Of a stretch of DNA of 64,000 nt, positions 32,970-42,381 are shown piece after piece. Source of the stretch: JBMHDW01 sp049889175 (lineage in GTDB: Bacteria > Pseudomonadota > Gammaproteobacteria > Comchoanobacterales > Comchoanobacteraceae); NCBI GenBank assembly GCA_049889175.1, contig JBMHDW010000012.1:62001-126000 (forward strand). Direction: 5' to 3'. The number at the start of each line of letters is the position of its first letter. Within the stretch, counting starts at the first letter, position 1. The translations under genes and the position numbers were made by a program. The notes beneath the pieces are model-generated. The model ran no database searches and was not told where the DNA came from. It worked only from the letters and a program-made list of their open reading frames with translations.

Positions 32970-35316
32970 AATTCGTGAGCAAATCCTGCTTAATCATTTG
33001 TCAGATTCTTGCTCAGAAGGCTGTGTTGCGGATTTATTAACTAGTCTGGGCCTTGAGTCTGAAGTTGTTGAAGAAGCATTTGTTGTGCCATCATCAGTTG
33101 TTATAGGTAAGATTGTTTCAATGTCTCCGCACCCCAATGCTGATAAACTAAATGTCTGTTCTGTTTCTGTAGATAATACCGCGGATAATAAAACGATTGT
33201 TTGCGGTTGCAAGACAGCTCGTGAAGGTATGGTTGTACCCGTTGCACTTCCTGGTACAGTGCTTCCAAAAGGTACTATTGAAGAAGCTGAGCTTCGTGGT
33301 GTTATGTCTAGCGGTATGCTATGTAGTGCCCAAGAAGTAGGTTTACAAGTTCAGTCATCTGGTTTACTTAGATTGTCAGACGATGCGCCATTAGGTGTCC
33401 CGCTTGCTGATTATTTAGATTTGAGCTCACCTCTTGTTGAAGTTGATCTAACGCCTAATCGTGTTGACTGTGCATCTGCGCTCGGTTTAACGCGTGAATT
33501 AGCTGCAAAGTTAAATACAAGTTATGATTGTCAATTCCCTCATCAAGATGTTGATTTTCGTGAGGCTGAAAAGTTATTTCATTGTGATTCATCACTGGCA
33601 GCTTGTGCATTAGTGTCATTATCAAACATTAAAAACTCCGGTTCAACACCAGCATTTGTCATTGCAAGACTAAATGATTCAGGTATTAATCTGGTCAATC
33701 CAGTTGTTGATATTTTAAATTACACAATGATTATGACGGGTCAACCAATGCATGCTTATAATCGAGATGTGTTAAAATTACCATTATCCATAGGTCCTGC
33801 TAAAGATGCCGTCACGTTTACTACATTAAAGGATGATCATGTGCAATTAAGTGCATCTGATTGGGTGGTTAGAGATGAAGCTGAAGTGCATTCATTGGCG
33901 GGTGTTATGGGTTCTTCCGTATCTGGTGTCAATGCCAGCACTCATTCTATTGTGATTGAAGCGGCAGCTTTTCCAGCTCAGAGTGTTGCTGCAACTGTTT
34001 TAAAGCATAACATCCACACTGATTCTTCTTATCGGTTCGAGCGTGGTACCGACCCTAATGGAGTTAAATCAGCAATACAGATGGCTGTGGCGCTTTTGCA
34101 AAAATTTTGTCAAGGTCAGGTCGTCGAGGCTGAAGCTTATTATTCTCCGCTAGAGCCAAGTGTCATTGCATTTAGACCGTCTCATTTTGCATCACTTATC
34201 GGTGTTTCAGTTGATCAGGATCGAATGTTAAGTATTCTCCGCTGCTTGCACTTCGATGTGCAAGTGCATGGTGATCATTTGTGGGAGATACAATCACCAT
34301 CATATAGAGTTGATATCCATGAATCTGTTGATGTTATTGAAGAGATTTGCCGATTTATTGGGTATGATAATCTGATAGCATCTGATGTGAATGCTGTTAT
34401 GTCGTCTCAGTGCAAAATTAAAATGACATCTCATCGTGATCTTTGTTTAAAGCAGCGTCTGTTAGCTCATGGATTCTCAGAGATGATTGGGTATTCTTTT
34501 CTATCGAAAGAATTATTAGAAACATTTGGTTACAATGATCATATGATGATTAAGAATCCAATTAACAGCAACTTTGCTGCAATGAGACCTTCATTGTTGC
34601 CGGCAATGATTATCAATGCAGAAGAAAACCTTCGTCATGGTGAGCGATTTATTAAGACGTTTGAGATGGCTAAAACATATCATAAAGAAGGCGCGAAAGA
34701 GCGTTTGAAGCTTGGTGTTGTGGTAAGCGGTCAAGGGTGCCTTGATCATTGGTCAATAAAGTCATATAACTCATCAATATTTAAGCAAGAGATCCTGCAG
34801 GTATTGCCGGAGTTGGAATCATTTAAAATTGAAAGTAATGAGCGTTTAGATTATTTGAACGCTAATGCGAGTCTTTCATGGGTGAATAGTCAAGGGGAGG
34901 TTGTTGGCTCCATCGGTTTGTTGCATCCAGGAATTGCCTCAAAAATTAAAATGAAACAGAAAGTTTGGGCGTTTGAGATTGACTTAGGTCTTTATTTCAA
35001 AGAGGCAAAGCCCAAAAGAAGGCGTCAAGATACACATCCTGATATAACTCAGGACATCACTTTTTCATATCCAACAAATAAGCGTTACAGTGATATTGAA
35101 AATCATATCATGTCAATGGATCATAAGTATTTAATTGATATAGATCTTATTGATGCCTATACAGGCGGTCAGTCTATTCCGGAAGGCTGTAAGCAGTTAA
35201 CAATAAGGCTAACATTTAATGGTGGTTACAAAAATTTAACCGATGAAGATATTGCAAATGAGCTTAGTCTCATTAGAAGTCTCTTGTCTTCAGAAAACAT
35301 GCTTAATTTCAAATAA
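32959..35316 (+). CDS. pheT: Phenylalanyl-tRNA synthetase beta subunit
   Basis: 785 aa from the ATG at 32959 (MSFKIREQILL), with AGGGG shortly upstream. The EMAP-II-like tRNA-binding domain (GKIVSMSPHPNADKLNVCSV) lies near residue 45, then the B3/B4 editing region and the B5 domain. The C-terminal anticodon-binding ferredoxin-like domain (TFSYPTNKRYSDIENHI) closes the protein. The alpha2-beta2 enzyme forms with PheS. Confidence 0.98.
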   Translation: MSFKIREQILLNHLSDSCSEGCVADLLTSLGLESEVVEEAFVVPSSVVIGKIVSMSPHPNADKLNVCSVSVDNTADNKTIVCGCKTAREGMVVPVALPGTVLPKGTIEEAELRGVMSSGMLCSAQEVGLQVQSSGLLRLSDDAPLGVPLADYLDLSSPLVEVDLTPNRVDCASALGLTRELAAKLNTSYDCQFPHQDVDFREAEKLFHCDSSLAACALVSLSNIKNSGSTPAFVIARLNDSGINLVNPVVDILNYTMIMTGQPMHAYNRDVLKLPLSIGPAKDAVTFTTLKDDHVQLSASDWVVRDEAEVHSLAGVMGSSVSGVNASTHSIVIEAAAFPAQSVAATVLKHNIHTDSSYRFERGTDPNGVKSAIQMAVALLQKFCQGQVVEAEAYYSPLEPSVIAFRPSHFASLIGVSVDQDRMLSILRCLHFDVQVHGDHLWEIQSPSYRVDIHESVDVIEEICRFIGYDNLIASDVNAVMSSQCKIKMTSHRDLCLKQRLLAHGFSEMIGYSFLSKELLETFGYNDHMMIKNPINSNFAAMRPSLLPAMIINAEENLRHGERFIKTFEMAKTYHKEGAKERLKLGVVVSGQGCLDHWSIKSYNSSIFKQEILQVLPELESFKIESNERLDYLNANASLSWVNSQGEVVGSIGLLHPGIASKIKMKQKVWAFEIDLGLYFKEAKPKRRRQDTHPDITQDITFSYPTNKRYSDIENHIMSMDHKYLIDIDLIDAYTGGQSIPEGCKQLTIRLTFNGGYKNLTDEDIANELSLIRSLLSSENMLNFK

Positions 35317-35322
35317 AAATGT

Positions 35323-35357
35323 TTGTAATGATTGGTTTTGTCTGGTAACATTACCAG
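35323..35357 (+). promoter_or_regulatory. Possible ihfA promoter overlapped by a perfect palindrome
   Basis: TTGTAA (35323-35328), a 17-nt spacer and TAACAT (35346-35351). The -10 is embedded in the perfect inverted repeat CTGGTAA-CA-TTACCAG (35342-35357). The 2-nt centre is too tight for a terminator hairpin, so an operator for a dimeric regulator is more likely. The MerR-type gene two genes downstream is a natural candidate. Confidence 0.5.
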
Positions 35358-35391
35358 TACGAAAATTTAATGAAAACAGGGGGAAGCACAA

Positions 35392-35712
35392 GTGAAGAAA
35401 TTAACTAAAGCCGATTTAACACATCAGCTTTGCGATGAGATGGGACTCTCTAAGTCAGATGTTGAATTACTAATAGCGTCTTTTTTTGAAATGGTCATCT
35501 CTTATTTGTCAAAAGGTGATACAGTCAAGTTGACACGCTTTGGTAATCTCAAGCTTATGGATAAAAAAGAGAGACCTGGTCGTAATCCAAAAACAGGTGA
35601 GTCTGTTCCTATTAAGGCGCGCCGTGTGGTTACATTTAAAGCTGGTAATAAGTTAAAAGAACTTATTCGAAATAATATTGACCAAATTAAAGCTGTTACT
35701 GAAACAGCGTAA
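35392..35712 (+). CDS. ihfA: Integration host factor alpha subunit
   Basis: 106 aa of the HU/IHF family, starting at a GTG with AGGGGGA upstream. LTKADLTHQLCDEMGLSKSD and the beta-arm GRNPKTGESVPI are typical. Position after pheT is the standard ihfA location. It bends DNA as a heterodimer with IHF-beta, not in this window. It overlaps the MerR gene by 1 nt. Confidence 0.95.
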   Translation: MKKLTKADLTHQLCDEMGLSKSDVELLIASFFEMVISYLSKGDTVKLTRFGNLKLMDKKERPGRNPKTGESVPIKARRVVTFKAGNKLKELIRNNIDQIKAVTETA

Positions 35713-36068
35713 TGAATATGAACATGGATGTTCTCAATGCTTTCAGGAAGAAAAGGTATTGGCAGATTGGTGAAATTGCATCTCGTTTAGGTATTGAAAC
35801 TTACACGTTGCGTTATTGGGAAGAAAATGTTCCTAAGTTGCAACCTGTACGCATGAGAGATCGTAGACTCTATTCTTTTGAACAAATATCGTTAATATTT
35901 CAGTTGCATGATATGATTAATGTTCAAGGGTTTACATTAAAGGGTGCTATGAAAAACTTAGATAAGCCTCATCAATCAAAAACATTGCAAACCATTGCTC
36001 AAAGTTTAACCGAAATACTTCATATGTTTAAAAAACACGAAGATGCTTTGGATGCACTGTCTGGCTAG
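35712..36068 (+). CDS. MerR-family regulator
   Basis: 118 aa with an N-terminal MerR winged helix (YWQIGEIASRLGIETYTLRYWEENVPKLQPVR...RRLYS) and a short helical C-terminus without metal-binding cysteines. The same regulator sits between ihfA and tRNA-Pro in Pseudomonas and relatives. Its target is not known to me. The start ATG overlaps the ihfA stop (TAATG). Confidence 0.92.
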   Translation: MNMNMDVLNAFRKKRYWQIGEIASRLGIETYTLRYWEENVPKLQPVRMRDRRLYSFEQISLIFQLHDMINVQGFTLKGAMKNLDKPHQSKTLQTIAQSLTEILHMFKKHEDALDALSG

Positions 36069-36075
36069 CAATGAA

Positions 36076-36149
<74 letters not shown>

Positions 36150-36155
36150 TTTATT

Positions 36156-36908
36156 ATGAAAAATGTTATCATCTCTATTCCAGCGCGTCTTGATTCTACT
36201 AGATTTCCAAGTAAACTTTGCGCCAAAATTAATCAAGTTCCCATTATTCAACTGGTATTTGATGTGGCAAACAAGTGCGGAGCAGATGTCACGGTGATAG
36301 CCGATCATCATATGCATGAGTTTTGCCAATCATTAGGTTTGAGTAGCGTTTGTGTTGATGGTGATTATTCCAGTGGCACTGATAGAATAGCATCCTGGGT
36401 AAATAGTCATAACGTTTCTGATGACGTATTGGTGGTAAACGTTCAGGGTGATGAGCCAGCAATTAATTCTAAGAATATTACTCATCTTATAGAGAGTATG
36501 ATTGCTAGCCCAGAAGCAAATATCGGTACTCTTTATCACTCTAGTCTGCAGTCAATTAACGACCCGAGCAAAGTAAAGGTTGTTTGCAATCATATGGGGT
36601 ATGCTCTGTATTTTAGTCGATCACTGATACCTTATTGTGTCAATCAATCAAGCCCTGTAATCTATAAATATCATATTGGCATTTATGCTTACCGAGCCAA
36701 GTGGCTAAAACAATGGCCTTCATTGGTGCAGGCTGATTTGTCATCAGTTGAATCATTAGAGCAGTTAAAGATTCTTGAGAGCGGGCAAAACATTCATATG
36801 TTTGAAGCAGTTTGTGAGCACTACCATGGTGTTGATACACCTGAGGACTTGCAAAGTTTGCAAAATTCATGGCAAGAATGGTGGCCATATGATAGTCTGG
36901 TGACATGA
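36156..36908 (+). CDS. kdsB: 3-deoxy-manno-octulosonate cytidylyltransferase
   Basis: Activates Kdo as CMP-Kdo for lipid A glycosylation. 250 aa, with the nucleotidyltransferase N-terminus IISIPARLDSTRFPSKL, VVNVQGDEP and the HIGIYAYR region, all diagnostic. It overlaps the next gene by 4 nt. Confidence 0.97.
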   Translation: MKNVIISIPARLDSTRFPSKLCAKINQVPIIQLVFDVANKCGADVTVIADHHMHEFCQSLGLSSVCVDGDYSSGTDRIASWVNSHNVSDDVLVVNVQGDEPAINSKNITHLIESMIASPEANIGTLYHSSLQSINDPSKVKVVCNHMGYALYFSRSLIPYCVNQSSPVIYKYHIGIYAYRAKWLKQWPSLVQADLSSVESLEQLKILESGQNIHMFEAVCEHYHGVDTPEDLQSLQNSWQEWWPYDSLVT

Positions 36909-37771
36909 GATCATTTTTATTATTATTAATGTGCATTGCTTCTATTATCAATGCTGATGCTCGCGAGTTTACCGTGGTTATTGATCCTGGTCATGGTGGT
37001 AAAGATCCTGGTGCTCGTGGTGTATCAGGTATATTTGAAAAAAACATAACGCTTCAAATTGCTAAAAAGCTCGAGTTAGCACTCAATAAAAAACCCAATA
37101 TTAAAGCTTATTTAACTCGACGAGATGATTCATTTCTGACATTAAAAGAACGCCGCGATTTCGCTGTTAAACAGCATGCAGATCTCTTGCTATCAGTCCA
37201 TGCCGATGCCTTTCATGAGTCGTCATCTCATGGCATGTCTGTTTACACATTGTCACAAAAGGGCGCAACATCCTATGCGGCAGAATATCTAGCAAGCCAG
37301 GAAAATAAATCACTATCATCATATGAGAGCTCAGATCCCCTTAGTGATTTGCTCAACGATTTAAAGCAAGCGTCCAGCATTAAAACAAGTTTACATTTAG
37401 GTGAAGATCTTCTCTCATACTTGGGCGAAGTAGGTGATCTTCACTCAAAGCACGTTGAGCAAGCAGCATTCGTTGTTTTAAAGTCTCATCATTTTCCATC
37501 TATATTAATAGAATGTGGATTTATATCCAATCCGCAAGAAGCCAAGCAATTGGCTAGTCATCAATACCAAAATGTTTTGGCCACATCTATAGCGCAAGGT
37601 GTAGCTAAATATGCTAAGAAGATGTTTAAGGACAAGTATTATACGGTTAAGTCGGGTGATAACCTTTTTAATATTGCTAAACATAATCATACGTCGATCA
37701 AAGCCCTGCTGTCGTTGAATGGTCTTAAGTCATCGTCAATCTATCCAGGTATGCAATTAAGGTTATTTTGA
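36905..37771 (+). CDS. N-acetylmuramoyl-L-alanine amidase with LysM domain
   Basis: 288-aa secreted zinc amidase (Amidase_3). A signal peptide (about 1-20) ends near NADA. The catalytic domain has VIDPGHGGKDPG (zinc His), SVHADAF (second zinc His) and IECGFISNP (Glu). A C-terminal LysM repeat (about 245-288, YYTVKSGDNLFNIAKHNHTS) binds peptidoglycan. It resembles AmiC/AmiB-type enzymes that split septal wall, but lacks an AMIN domain. The amidase-mutL order is common in gammaproteobacteria. Confidence 0.94.
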   Translation: MRSFLLLLMCIASIINADAREFTVVIDPGHGGKDPGARGVSGIFEKNITLQIAKKLELALNKKPNIKAYLTRRDDSFLTLKERRDFAVKQHADLLLSVHADAFHESSSHGMSVYTLSQKGATSYAAEYLASQENKSLSSYESSDPLSDLLNDLKQASSIKTSLHLGEDLLSYLGEVGDLHSKHVEQAAFVVLKSHHFPSILIECGFISNPQEAKQLASHQYQNVLATSIAQGVAKYAKKMFKDKYYTVKSGDNLFNIAKHNHTSIKALLSLNGLKSSSIYPGMQLRLF

Positions 37772-39633
37772 GTATAAAGTTATTAGATCCATTATTGGCA
37801 AACCAAATTGCAGCGGGTGAAGTTGTCGAGCGACCAGCAAATGTCATCAAAGAGTTATTGGAAAATGCAATAGACGCAGGCTGTAGAAATATTACAATTA
37901 ATATAGAAGGTGGTGGCGGCACATTAATAGAAATCATCGATGATGGATGTGGTATTAGTAAAGGGGACTTGCCGCTGGCTGTTGCTCGTCATGCAACAAG
38001 TAAGATAGCCAATATTGATGATTTGGATCGTGTGGCAAGCTTTGGTTTTCGTGGAGAGGCGCTGGCGAGTATTTCATCTGTATCGAGATTTGTTATTGAA
38101 TCATTTGACGGGCAGGATGAGCATGGATGGATGTTAGTGCAGGAGGGTGATGCTGAATCACTCATAAAACCGTGTATGATGTCACAAGGAACAAAAATCA
38201 CCATCAAAGACTTATTTTTTAATACACCAGTCCGCAAGCGGTTTTTAAAAACAGAGAAAAGGGAAAATATATTAATTGATGATGTGATCAAAAGAATTGC
38301 AATTGTCCATCCAGGTATTGGATTTAAATGGTCTCGAAATGGTAAGCTCATCAAGTCATTAAAACCTAATGCCCAGTTTGTTGAGCGTTCAGAGGATATT
38401 TTAGGTTCAAACTTTAAGGGTCAGCTTGCACCGCTTAGTGTGGATGTTGACGGGGTTACGATAGAAGGTTTCATGGCGCCACCTACATTATCTAGACATG
38501 CTGCAGACCTGCAGTTTGTTTTCGTGAATGGAAGGTCGATTAAAGATAAGGGTATTTCGCACGCATTTAAGCGGGCCTACCAAGATGTTCTTTATCAACA
38601 AAAGCACCCGGTCTTTATTGCTAATATTATCATTGATCCTATTAAAATTAATGTTAATATTCATCCAACTAAAGAGCAAGTTCGCTTCGAGGATGCCAGG
38701 TATCTACAGCATGTTATTTATAAATCTGCGAAGGATATCATTTCAAAGCCAATGACCATTATTCAGGAGGAGGGCCAAGCTCAATTAAAGCCCGTTATCC
38801 CTAAGCAGTCCCAGCGTGATCATCCAAAGGTGATCTTGCATTCAGATAATGTAGCCAATGTAAACCCGGATGCCTTTTCGATTGACCGAGCATTACCAAG
38901 AAGGCAACTGTTTGAGCCAGCTGTACAAACCATTGCATCAGCTAATCCAACAGTGCTTCCTACGCAAAGCGTGGTGCAGCCTTCTATCATACAACAAAAA
39001 AATGAGTCTATTTCACCTCAAATACATCAATCAGAGATTGTTGAAGCGGTAATGCCACCATTGGGTTATGCGATTGGTCAATTCAATACGGCCTATATTC
39101 TTTCTGAAAATGCAAAGGGTCTTGTGGTTGTTGATATGCACGCAGCACATGAGCGTATATTATACGAGGAACTTAAGTCGCAATATAACGCAAATGGTAT
39201 TGATCAGCAGGCAACGCTTTTCCCGATTGAAATACCAATCAATGATCAAGATCAGCTGGTTCTTCGCGAACAAAGCTTATGCCTTGAGCAGTTAGGGTTC
39301 AAGATTAAGGTTGTTGGTGATTTAGTAGCATTGCTGACGGTGCCAAGGCAGCTCGTTCAGAAGAATGTTGAAGAGATTTTTCAGAAAATTTTATCTGATT
39401 TAGCTACATTTGATGTTACAGATGAACTAAGTAAGCAGGTAAATGCTATTTTAAGTACCCTTGCTTGTCACAGTGCTATCCGTTATCGTCGACAATTAAG
39501 CCTTACTGAAATGAATAAGCTTCTACGGGACATTGAGATCACTGAGCGCTCTGGTCAGTGTAATCACGGTCGACCAACCTGGATGGAGTTTTCCCAAAAA
39601 GATGTTGATTCATGGTTTTTACGTGGTCAGTAA
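37768..39633 (+). CDS. mutL: DNA mismatch repair protein MutL
   Basis: 621 aa from a TTG start overlapping the amidase stop; LLDPLLANQIAAGEVVERP fits the family N-terminus, and AAGG lies upstream. The N-terminal GHKL ATPase has ENAIDAG, DDGCGI and GFRGEAL. The C-terminal domain carries DMHAAHERILYE, which fits the DMHA(X)2E(X)4E metal-binding motif of endonuclease-type MutL proteins that E. coli MutL lacks, together with ACHSAIRY and CNHGRP. This suggests mismatch repair by MutL nicking rather than through MutH. Confidence 0.97.
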   Translation: MSIKLLDPLLANQIAAGEVVERPANVIKELLENAIDAGCRNITINIEGGGGTLIEIIDDGCGISKGDLPLAVARHATSKIANIDDLDRVASFGFRGEALASISSVSRFVIESFDGQDEHGWMLVQEGDAESLIKPCMMSQGTKITIKDLFFNTPVRKRFLKTEKRENILIDDVIKRIAIVHPGIGFKWSRNGKLIKSLKPNAQFVERSEDILGSNFKGQLAPLSVDVDGVTIEGFMAPPTLSRHAADLQFVFVNGRSIKDKGISHAFKRAYQDVLYQQKHPVFIANIIIDPIKINVNIHPTKEQVRFEDARYLQHVIYKSAKDIISKPMTIIQEEGQAQLKPVIPKQSQRDHPKVILHSDNVANVNPDAFSIDRALPRRQLFEPAVQTIASANPTVLPTQSVVQPSIIQQKNESISPQIHQSEIVEAVMPPLGYAIGQFNTAYILSENAKGLVVVDMHAAHERILYEELKSQYNANGIDQQATLFPIEIPINDQDQLVLREQSLCLEQLGFKIKVVGDLVALLTVPRQLVQKNVEEIFQKILSDLATFDVTDELSKQVNAILSTLACHSAIRYRRQLSLTEMNKLLRDIEITERSGQCNHGRPTWMEFSQKDVDSWFLRGQ

Positions 39634-39640
39634 TTTTGCT

Positions 39641-39668
39641 TTGTACTAAGCGTCTTTTGTGGTAAAAT
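39641..39668 (+). promoter_or_regulatory. Promoter of gyrA
   Basis: TTGTAC (39641-39646), a 16-nt spacer and TAAAAT (39663-39668), about 30 nt before the gyrA start. Confidence 0.6.
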
Positions 39669-39700
39669 ATCACCCAATGACATAAAAGAGGTTAATGATT

Positions 39701-42262
39701 ATGACATCGGTTGATGATTTTCAAGATATATCAATAGAAAGTGAATTAAAAAGAGCTTATTTAGATTACGCGATGAGTGTTATTGTTGGACGCGCGCTTC
39801 CCGATGCTCGTGATGGACTTAAGCCTGTTCAACGTCGTATTTTATTTGCCATGAATAACATGGGGAATGATTTTAACAAAAAGCACATTAAGTCAGCAAA
39901 AATTATTGGTGAAGTTATTGGTAAATACCACCCACACGGAGACAGTTCAGTCTATGATGCCATTGTACGGTTGGCACAAGACTTCTCTTTAAGGTATCCA
40001 TTGATTGATGGTCAAGGTAACTTTGGTTCTGTTGATGGTGATTCTGCTGCTGCCTTTAGGTATACAGAAATTAGAATGTCTAAGATTACACATCAAATTC
40101 TGTCAGATCTCGAAAAGGAAACGGTCTCATTAGCAGATAACTACGATAATACTGAGAAAGAACCAACTGTGATGCCTACAAGGATTCCCAATTTATTGGT
40201 TAATGGTGTTTCAGGTATTGCCGTTGGTATGGCGACAAATATACCACCGCACAATATAGCTGAAATTATGAATGCTTGTATTGCAATGATTGATGATCCT
40301 GAGATTGACCTCAGTACGCTAATGACGCATGTACTAGGGCCTGATTTTCCAACTTCGGGCATCATCAACGGTAAATCAGGTATTCTACAGGCCTATAAAA
40401 CAGGTCGTGGTAAAGTTTTAATTCGTGCCCGTGCAACCATCGAGACAGATAAATCAGGGAGACAATCAATTGTTGCAACAGAGTTGCCATACCAAGTAAA
40501 TAAAGCTAGATTGCTAGAAAAAATTGGTTACCTTGTAAAAGAGAAGAAGATAGAAGGTATTTCTGCTATTCGTGATGAAAGTGATCGTGAAGGTATTCGT
40601 GTCGTTATTGAAATTAAGCGAGCTGATAACCCTGAAGTTGTTTTAAACCAGCTGTATCATCTCACTCAATTCCAAGTAACATTTGGTATTAATATGGTTG
40701 CCCTTGATGGTAAGCAGCCAAGATGCATGAATTTACGCGAGCTGATTAGCTTATTTATTCAACATAGACGTGATGTTGTTCGTAAACGAACTTTATATGA
40801 GCTTAAAAAAGCACACCAAAGAGCGCATGTATTAGAGGGTTTGGCATTGTCCATCGTTAACTTAGATGAGATAATTGCATTGATCAAAGCGGCGCCAACA
40901 CCTAATGATGCTAAAAACTCATTGATGTCAAAACAATGGGCCTTGAAGGATCTTGAGCTGCCTGAGGGTATCGATTCTAGTGAGTTTTTGGATATAGACG
41001 AAGCTTTTGGTGTCATGACGCCAGGTTTATATCAATTATCTGAGCGCCAATCTCAAGCTATCCTTGAGCTTCGGCTTCAGAAGTTAACAGGTCTTGAGCG
41101 TGAAAAAATCATGGAAGAATTTAGTGTAATTATCCAGCACATAAATGAATTGAATGCTATTTTAAATAGTTATACCCGATTAATGGAAGTGATTCGTGAA
41201 GAATGTGTGGCGATCTTGGATGATTACCAGGATGAAAGGAAAACAGAGATCATTGACTCGATTGAGCATATTGAAGATATTGATTTAATTCCCAATGAGC
41301 CTGTTATTATATCACTCTCTCAGGGTGGCTATCTTAAATCACAATCAACTGAAGAGTATCAAGCTCAAAAGAGAGGTGGAAAAGGAAAGGGTACGGGTCA
41401 GCTAAAAGTTGATGATTATGTAAAATTAATTCGCCCAGCTATGTCTCATAACACCTTGCTTTGTTTAACCAACAAAGGAAGGTTGTATTGGCTGCCAGCA
41501 TACCATATTCCCATTAGTTCTAGAGCATCAAAGGGGCGTCCTGTAAATAACTATATTCGTTTAGAAGAAAACGAAATCATACAATCCATTGTGGCACTTG
41601 ACCCCAATAAAATGGATGGCCAATATTTAGTTATGGTGACTAAAAACGCAACGATTAAAAAGGTTTCTTTATCACATTTTTCCAGACCACGAGCAAATGG
41701 TATCATTGCCATTGATCTTGTTGAAAATGACGAATTGGTATCGGTTCAAGTTGCCGAAGATAATGATGAAATAATGCTATTTGCCAGCAATGGTAAATCA
41801 TGTCGTTTTACATTAGAGCAATGTCGAGCATTAGGTAGAACCGCAAGAGGTGTGCGTGGAATGAGCTTGGGGCATATGGATCATTTAATATCAGCATTAA
41901 TATTAAAGTCTGAAGATGATGTGATACTCACTGTGTCCGAAAATGGATATGGAAAGCGATCGAGTGCTGCTGATTATAGGCAAACAAACCGCGGCGCTAA
42001 AGGGGTCACGGCTATGAAAGTAACAGAAAAGACAGGGCCACTTGCTAAAGCAATCAGTGTCACTCAAAACAGTGATCTACTAATCATTACTTCTTCTGGT
42101 GTGATGATTCGTACTCCTGCGTCTGATATCAGCATACAAAGTAGAAGCACTCAAGGTGTTAGGCTGATTCGAACTGGTGACCAAGAGTATGTTCAAGCTG
42201 TTCAGTCACTCGATGATGATGAGAATACCGAGAATGAAGGCGATGACGTTGATGCACAATAA
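39701..42262 (+). CDS. gyrA: DNA gyrase subunit A
   Basis: About 853 aa. The breakage-reunion domain has the catalytic Tyr in FRYTEIRM. The quinolone region reads KYHPHGDSSVYDAI, with the wild-type Ser and Asp at positions equivalent to E. coli 83 and 87. The C-terminal beta-pinwheel starts with the GyrA box QKRGGKG. An acidic tail ends the protein. Two ATGs are possible (39695 and 39701); the GAGG spacing suits the second better. Confidence 0.98.
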   Translation: MTSVDDFQDISIESELKRAYLDYAMSVIVGRALPDARDGLKPVQRRILFAMNNMGNDFNKKHIKSAKIIGEVIGKYHPHGDSSVYDAIVRLAQDFSLRYPLIDGQGNFGSVDGDSAAAFRYTEIRMSKITHQILSDLEKETVSLADNYDNTEKEPTVMPTRIPNLLVNGVSGIAVGMATNIPPHNIAEIMNACIAMIDDPEIDLSTLMTHVLGPDFPTSGIINGKSGILQAYKTGRGKVLIRARATIETDKSGRQSIVATELPYQVNKARLLEKIGYLVKEKKIEGISAIRDESDREGIRVVIEIKRADNPEVVLNQLYHLTQFQVTFGINMVALDGKQPRCMNLRELISLFIQHRRDVVRKRTLYELKKAHQRAHVLEGLALSIVNLDEIIALIKAAPTPNDAKNSLMSKQWALKDLELPEGIDSSEFLDIDEAFGVMTPGLYQLSERQSQAILELRLQKLTGLEREKIMEEFSVIIQHINELNAILNSYTRLMEVIREECVAILDDYQDERKTEIIDSIEHIEDIDLIPNEPVIISLSQGGYLKSQSTEEYQAQKRGGKGKGTGQLKVDDYVKLIRPAMSHNTLLCLTNKGRLYWLPAYHIPISSRASKGRPVNNYIRLEENEIIQSIVALDPNKMDGQYLVMVTKNATIKKVSLSHFSRPRANGIIAIDLVENDELVSVQVAEDNDEIMLFASNGKSCRFTLEQCRALGRTARGVRGMSLGHMDHLISALILKSEDDVILTVSENGYGKRSSAADYRQTNRGAKGVTAMKVTEKTGPLAKAISVTQNSDLLIITSSGVMIRTPASDISIQSRSTQGVRLIRTGDQEYVQAVQSLDDDENTENEGDDVDAQ

Positions 42263-42320
42263 CATCACTGATTAATTGACATCTTTGTTTGAAATTTGTG
42301 CTTGATAATGGTAGTATTTC

Positions 42321-42344
42321 CTCAGCTTGTATTGACAAGATGAG
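42321..42344 (+). promoter_or_regulatory. Stem-loop in the rpsA 5' leader
   Basis: CTCAGCTTGT (42321-42330), loop ATTG and ACAAGATGAG (42335-42344) pair over 10 positions with one G-A mismatch. It lies 38 nt before the rpsA start. In E. coli the rpsA leader is folded and lets S1 repress its own translation, so this may serve the same role. No U-tract follows, which argues against a gyrA terminator. Confidence 0.45.
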
Positions 42345-42381
42345 CCAGCAAGTGCTGTTGATTAACTAACCAAGGTATATC

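Noticed and set aside
35342..35357. Palindrome as a pheT terminator
   Set aside because: The centre is only 2 nt and no T-tract follows, so an intrinsic terminator is unlikely.
42276..42309. TTGACA and GATAAT as the rpsA promoter
   Set aside because: The spacer would be 22 nt, too long for a normal sigma-70 promoter, so I left the rpsA promoter unassigned.
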